5,071 bases of DNA from Patescibacteria group bacterium (GTDB lineage: Bacteria > Patescibacteriota > Patescibacteriia > UBA2591 > UBA6264), in assembly GCA_018896315.1 (NCBI GenBank), contig JAHIMV010000064.1, forward strand, positions 1-5,071, in the 5' to 3' direction. A model generated the notes under the pieces. That model saw only the letters and a list, made by a program, of their open reading frames with translations, searched no databases and was not told the DNA's origin. The position numbers and the translations under genes are program-made. Below, piece after piece: positions 3,765-5,071 of this stretch; the first letter of the stretch is position 1, and each line of letters begins with the position of its first letter.

Positions 3765-4817
3765 ATGACTCCTAAAAAACAAAAGAAAATTGTCTTTTTT
3801 GGCACTCCTGAGTTTGCTAAAATTATATTAGAAAAATTAATGATAACAGAATTTAAACCTGTTATAGTGGTTACTGCTCCTGATAAACCAGTGGGAAGAA
3901 AACAAATTCTTTCTGCTTCTCCTGTTAAACAATTGGCTCAAGAGCATAAAATTAAATTAATTCAGCCAAAATTATTAAACAATGCTGCTGGACAAGAATT
4001 AATAGAAATTGCACCTGATTTATTTATCATTGCCGCTTATGGTTTAATTTTACCCCAAGAAATTTTAAATATTCCTAAATTTGGCTCTCTTAATATTCAT
4101 CCTTCTCTTTTGCCAAAATACAGAGGGGCCTCCCCTATTCAGGCAACCATTTTAGCTAATGATCAAAAAACAGGAACAACTATTATGTTAATGGATGAAA
4201 AAATAGATCATGGACCAATTCTTGCCCAGCAAGAATTGGAAATCCGAAATTCGAAACTCGAAACTCGAAACAAATCCAAAATCCCCCGCCTGCCAGACGC
4301 CTTGAGCCGTCAGGCGATTGGCGGGCAGGCAATAACCAAAATAACCTGTACAGAATTAAATATAGAATTAGCTATCTTAGGAGCTGATTTATTAATTGAT
4401 ACTTTACCTAAATGGTTTGAAAAAGAAATTAAGCCTCTTCCTCAAGATCATAAAAAAGCTAGTTTTACTCGTCTAATTAAAAAAATACATGGAAAGATTG
4501 TTTGGAGAAGATCTGCTGAACAAATAGAACAAATGCTTAGAGCTTATCAACCTTGGCCGGGCATCTACACCAATTTAACAATGAAACAATTTAACAATTT
4601 AACAAAAAAATTGAAAATAATTAAAATTGACATTTTAGAAATAGATCACAACAAACAACCAGGAACAGTATTCTTGACAAAAAACAAAGAATTAGCTGTT
4701 GCTTGTGATAAAAATGCTTTGATTTTAAAACAAATTCAATTACAAGGAAAAAAACCAACTAGTGGAAAATCATTTTTAAACGGACATCAACAAATAATTA
4801 ATACTATTTTATCTTAA
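3765..4817 (+). CDS. fmt: methionyl-tRNA formyltransferase Fmt with repeat-derived insertions
   Basis: Fmt transfers the formyl group of 10-formyl-tetrahydrofolate to Met-tRNA(fMet) for bacterial translation initiation. The 350-residue protein starts MTPKKQKKIVFFGTPEFA. The formyltransferase core carries LNIHPSLLPKYRGASP (109-124), with catalytic N110 and H112 and the SLLP loop at 114-117, and MDEKIDHGPIL (143-153), with D148 matching catalytic D144 of E. coli. The C-terminal tRNA-binding domain includes KIHGKIVWRRSAEQIEQMLRAYQPWPGIYT (240-269) and GKKPTSGKSFLNG (328-340). Between QELEI and ITCTEL, residues about 161-190 are an extra, family-atypical stretch (RNSKLETRN... to ...GGQAI) encoded by a 7-mer array and a GC-rich hairpin. 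A second short repeat-encoded stretch lies at about 270-281. Both fall in loops or linkers, and the frame and active site stay intact, so the enzyme is probably active. An in-frame TTG at 3729 is rejected as the start because the promoter overlaps it. No terminator is seen before the downstream repeats. Confidence 0.95.
   Translation: MTPKKQKKIVFFGTPEFAKIILEKLMITEFKPVIVVTAPDKPVGRKQILSASPVKQLAQEHKIKLIQPKLLNNAAGQELIEIAPDLFIIAAYGLILPQEILNIPKFGSLNIHPSLLPKYRGASPIQATILANDQKTGTTIMLMDEKIDHGPILAQQELEIRNSKLETRNKSKIPRLPDALSRQAIGGQAITKITCTELNIELAILGADLLIDTLPKWFEKEIKPLPQDHKKASFTRLIKKIHGKIVWRRSAEQIEQMLRAYQPWPGIYTNLTMKQFNNLTKKLKIIKIDILEIDHNKQPGTVFLTKNKELAVACDKNALILKQIQLQGKKPTSGKSFLNGHQQIINTILS
4240..4282. 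repeat. 7-bp tandem repeat TCGAAAC x3 bounded by near-identical 11-mers, inside fmt
   Basis: Three perfect TCGAAAC units run from 4251 to 4271, with a degenerate CCGAAAT before them. The block is bracketed by AAATCCGAAAT (4240-4250) and AAATCCAAAAT (4272-4282), 11-mers differing at one base. The array is 21 nt (7 codons), which keeps the fmt frame. It forms the 5' half of the extra coding segment. Confidence 0.85.
4285..4329. repeat. GC-rich palindromic element inserted in-frame in fmt
   Basis: A long imperfect hairpin folds about the GCCG loop at 4306-4309. The inner stem pairs CGCC plus TGA (4298-4301, 4303-4305) with TCAGGCG (4310-4316), leaving T4302 bulged. The outer stem pairs 4285-4296 with 4318-4329, with one mismatch (4287/4327), a single A/A mismatch at 4297/4317 between the stems, and two G-U wobbles (4291/4323, 4296/4318). 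It is strikingly GC-rich in an AT-rich gene, is read through without a stop (about SKIPRLPDALSRQAIGGQA), and has no T-tract. Together with the 7-mer array it accounts for about 90 nt (about 4245-4334) absent from typical Fmt proteins as I recall them. It resembles Rickettsia palindromic elements in behaviour, not demonstrably in origin. Confidence 0.8.
4572..4603. repeat. 8-bp tandem repeat AATTTAAC x4 inside fmt
   Basis: There are four contiguous 8-mers: AATTTAAC (4572-4579), AATGAAAC (4580-4587), AATTTAAC (4588-4595) and AATTTAAC (4596-4603). They encode NLTMKQFNNLT just after the PWPGIYT motif of the C-terminal domain, where Fmt proteins have a variable loop. The array is a low-complexity expansion tolerated in-frame. 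Confidence 0.8.
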
Positions 4818-4830
4818 AACTTACGTTTAA

Positions 4831-5064
4831 TAATTAAAATACCTTAATTTATATACAATAGAATTTAATTTCAAGGTTCTTGACGAGCGAAGCGAGGAAA
4901 GGTTCTTATAATTAAAATACCTTAATTTATATACAATAGAATTTAATTTCAAGGTTCTTGACGAGCGAAGCGAGGAAAGGTTCTTATAAATAAAATACCT
5001 TAATTTATATACAATAGAATTTAATTTCAAGGTTCTTGACGAGCGAAGCGAGGAAAGGTTCTTA
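4831..5064. repeat. three 78-bp tandem repeats downstream of fmt
   Basis: Copies lie at 4831-4908, 4909-4986 and 4987-5064. Copies 1 and 2 are identical, and copy 3 differs only at base 4 (4990, T to A). The array starts 13 bp after the fmt stop, and TAAAAGA at the window end does not extend a fourth copy clearly. Each unit has an AT-rich part (about 42 bp) and a GC-richer core, GACGAGCGAAGCGAGGA, flanked by a 9-bp direct repeat AAGGTTCTT (in copy 1, 4873-4881 and 4899-4907, 26 bp apart). The core contains GCGAAGC, a sequence known to form a very stable DNA mini-hairpin. A TTGACG (4880-4885) and a TATAAT/TATAAA lie 21 nt apart across each unit junction, a promoter-like pair with too long a spacer. 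There are no spacers, so it is not a CRISPR array. No gene is seen in this region. Confidence 0.95.
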
Positions 5065-5071
5065 TAAAAGA

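Noticed and set aside
4285..4329. Intrinsic terminator inside fmt
   Set aside because: The hairpin is strong but has no following U-tract, and the coding frame continues into a complete C-terminal domain.
4245..4334. Intron or frameshift in fmt
   Set aside because: The stretch is open in-frame without stops, and the protein resumes family similarity immediately after it. No splice-type or group I/II features are visible.
4827..5030. A 67-codon minus-strand open frame encoding a 26-residue repeating peptide
   Set aside because: It is just the 78-bp DNA repeat read in a frame that stays open because 78 is divisible by 3. It starts at TTG with no ribosome binding site and has no other coding character.
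4831..5064. CRISPR array
   Set aside because: The 78-bp units are contiguous and identical with no unique spacers, and no cas gene is present.
1..5071. Alternative genetic code (UGA as glycine, as in some CPR lineages)
   Set aside because: All frames read cleanly with the standard code, glycine uses GGN, and no in-frame TGA was seen.
1..5071. tRNA, rRNA or riboswitch
   Set aside because: I saw no cloverleaf, rRNA signature or recognisable aptamer core by eye. A covariance-model scan would settle it.

Overview
The window is AT-rich and gene-dense. It suggests a small-genome bacterium of the Candidate Phyla Radiation (Patescibacteria, Parcubacteria- or Microgenomates-like). Three things point there: an archaeal-type (form III-like) RuBisCO large chain beside a ribose-1,5-bisphosphate isomerase homologue, a combination known from archaea and CPR bacteria; a bacterial Fmt (methionyl-tRNA formyltransferase), which argues against an archaeon; and short lysine/asparagine/isoleucine-rich proteins with tiny intergenic gaps. 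The phylum assignment is inference. All five complete genes end in TAA or TAG, and no open frame needs UGA recoding.

Layout. Bases 1-2110, minus strand: a very tight operon in the order ribose-1,5-bisphosphate isomerase (1184-2110), a stand-alone HxGH nucleotidyltransferase (710-1180), and RuBisCO (708 to beyond the left edge). The gaps are 3 nt and 1 nt. Bases 2111-2208: back-to-back divergent promoters. Bases 2209-2688, plus strand: a conserved-looking hypothetical protein whose stop codon lies in one arm of an inverted repeat (2679-2760). Bases 2784-2815: a bidirectional terminator. Bases 2826-3545, minus strand: thyX, with its own consensus promoter and a strong Shine-Dalgarno. Bases 3546-3764: intergenic region with the thyX promoter, a minus-strand terminator and the fmt promoter. 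Bases 3765-4817, plus strand: fmt, carrying two repeat-derived in-frame stretches. Bases 4831-5064: three near-identical 78-bp tandem repeats reaching almost to the right edge.

How the genes work together. In the AMP/nucleoside salvage pathway described in Thermococcus, AMP phosphorylase yields ribose-1,5-bisphosphate, the isomerase makes ribulose-1,5-bisphosphate, and RuBisCO adds CO2 to give two 3-phosphoglycerates. The second and third steps are encoded here; AMP phosphorylase is not in the window. The nucleotidyltransferase between them is not a known member of this pathway and is the best candidate for new biology. ThyX (dUMP to dTMP) and Fmt (initiator Met-tRNA formylation) are separate housekeeping units.

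Genome-scale oddities. The isomerase operon and fmt each have an extended -10 element exactly 7 nt before the ATG, which predicts leaderless mRNAs. The fmt gene has absorbed a 7-mer array plus a GC-rich hairpin as about 30 extra codons, resembling the palindromic elements inserted in-frame in Rickettsia genes. A dispersed-repeat-like hairpin and the 78-bp array suggest a repeat-rich small genome.
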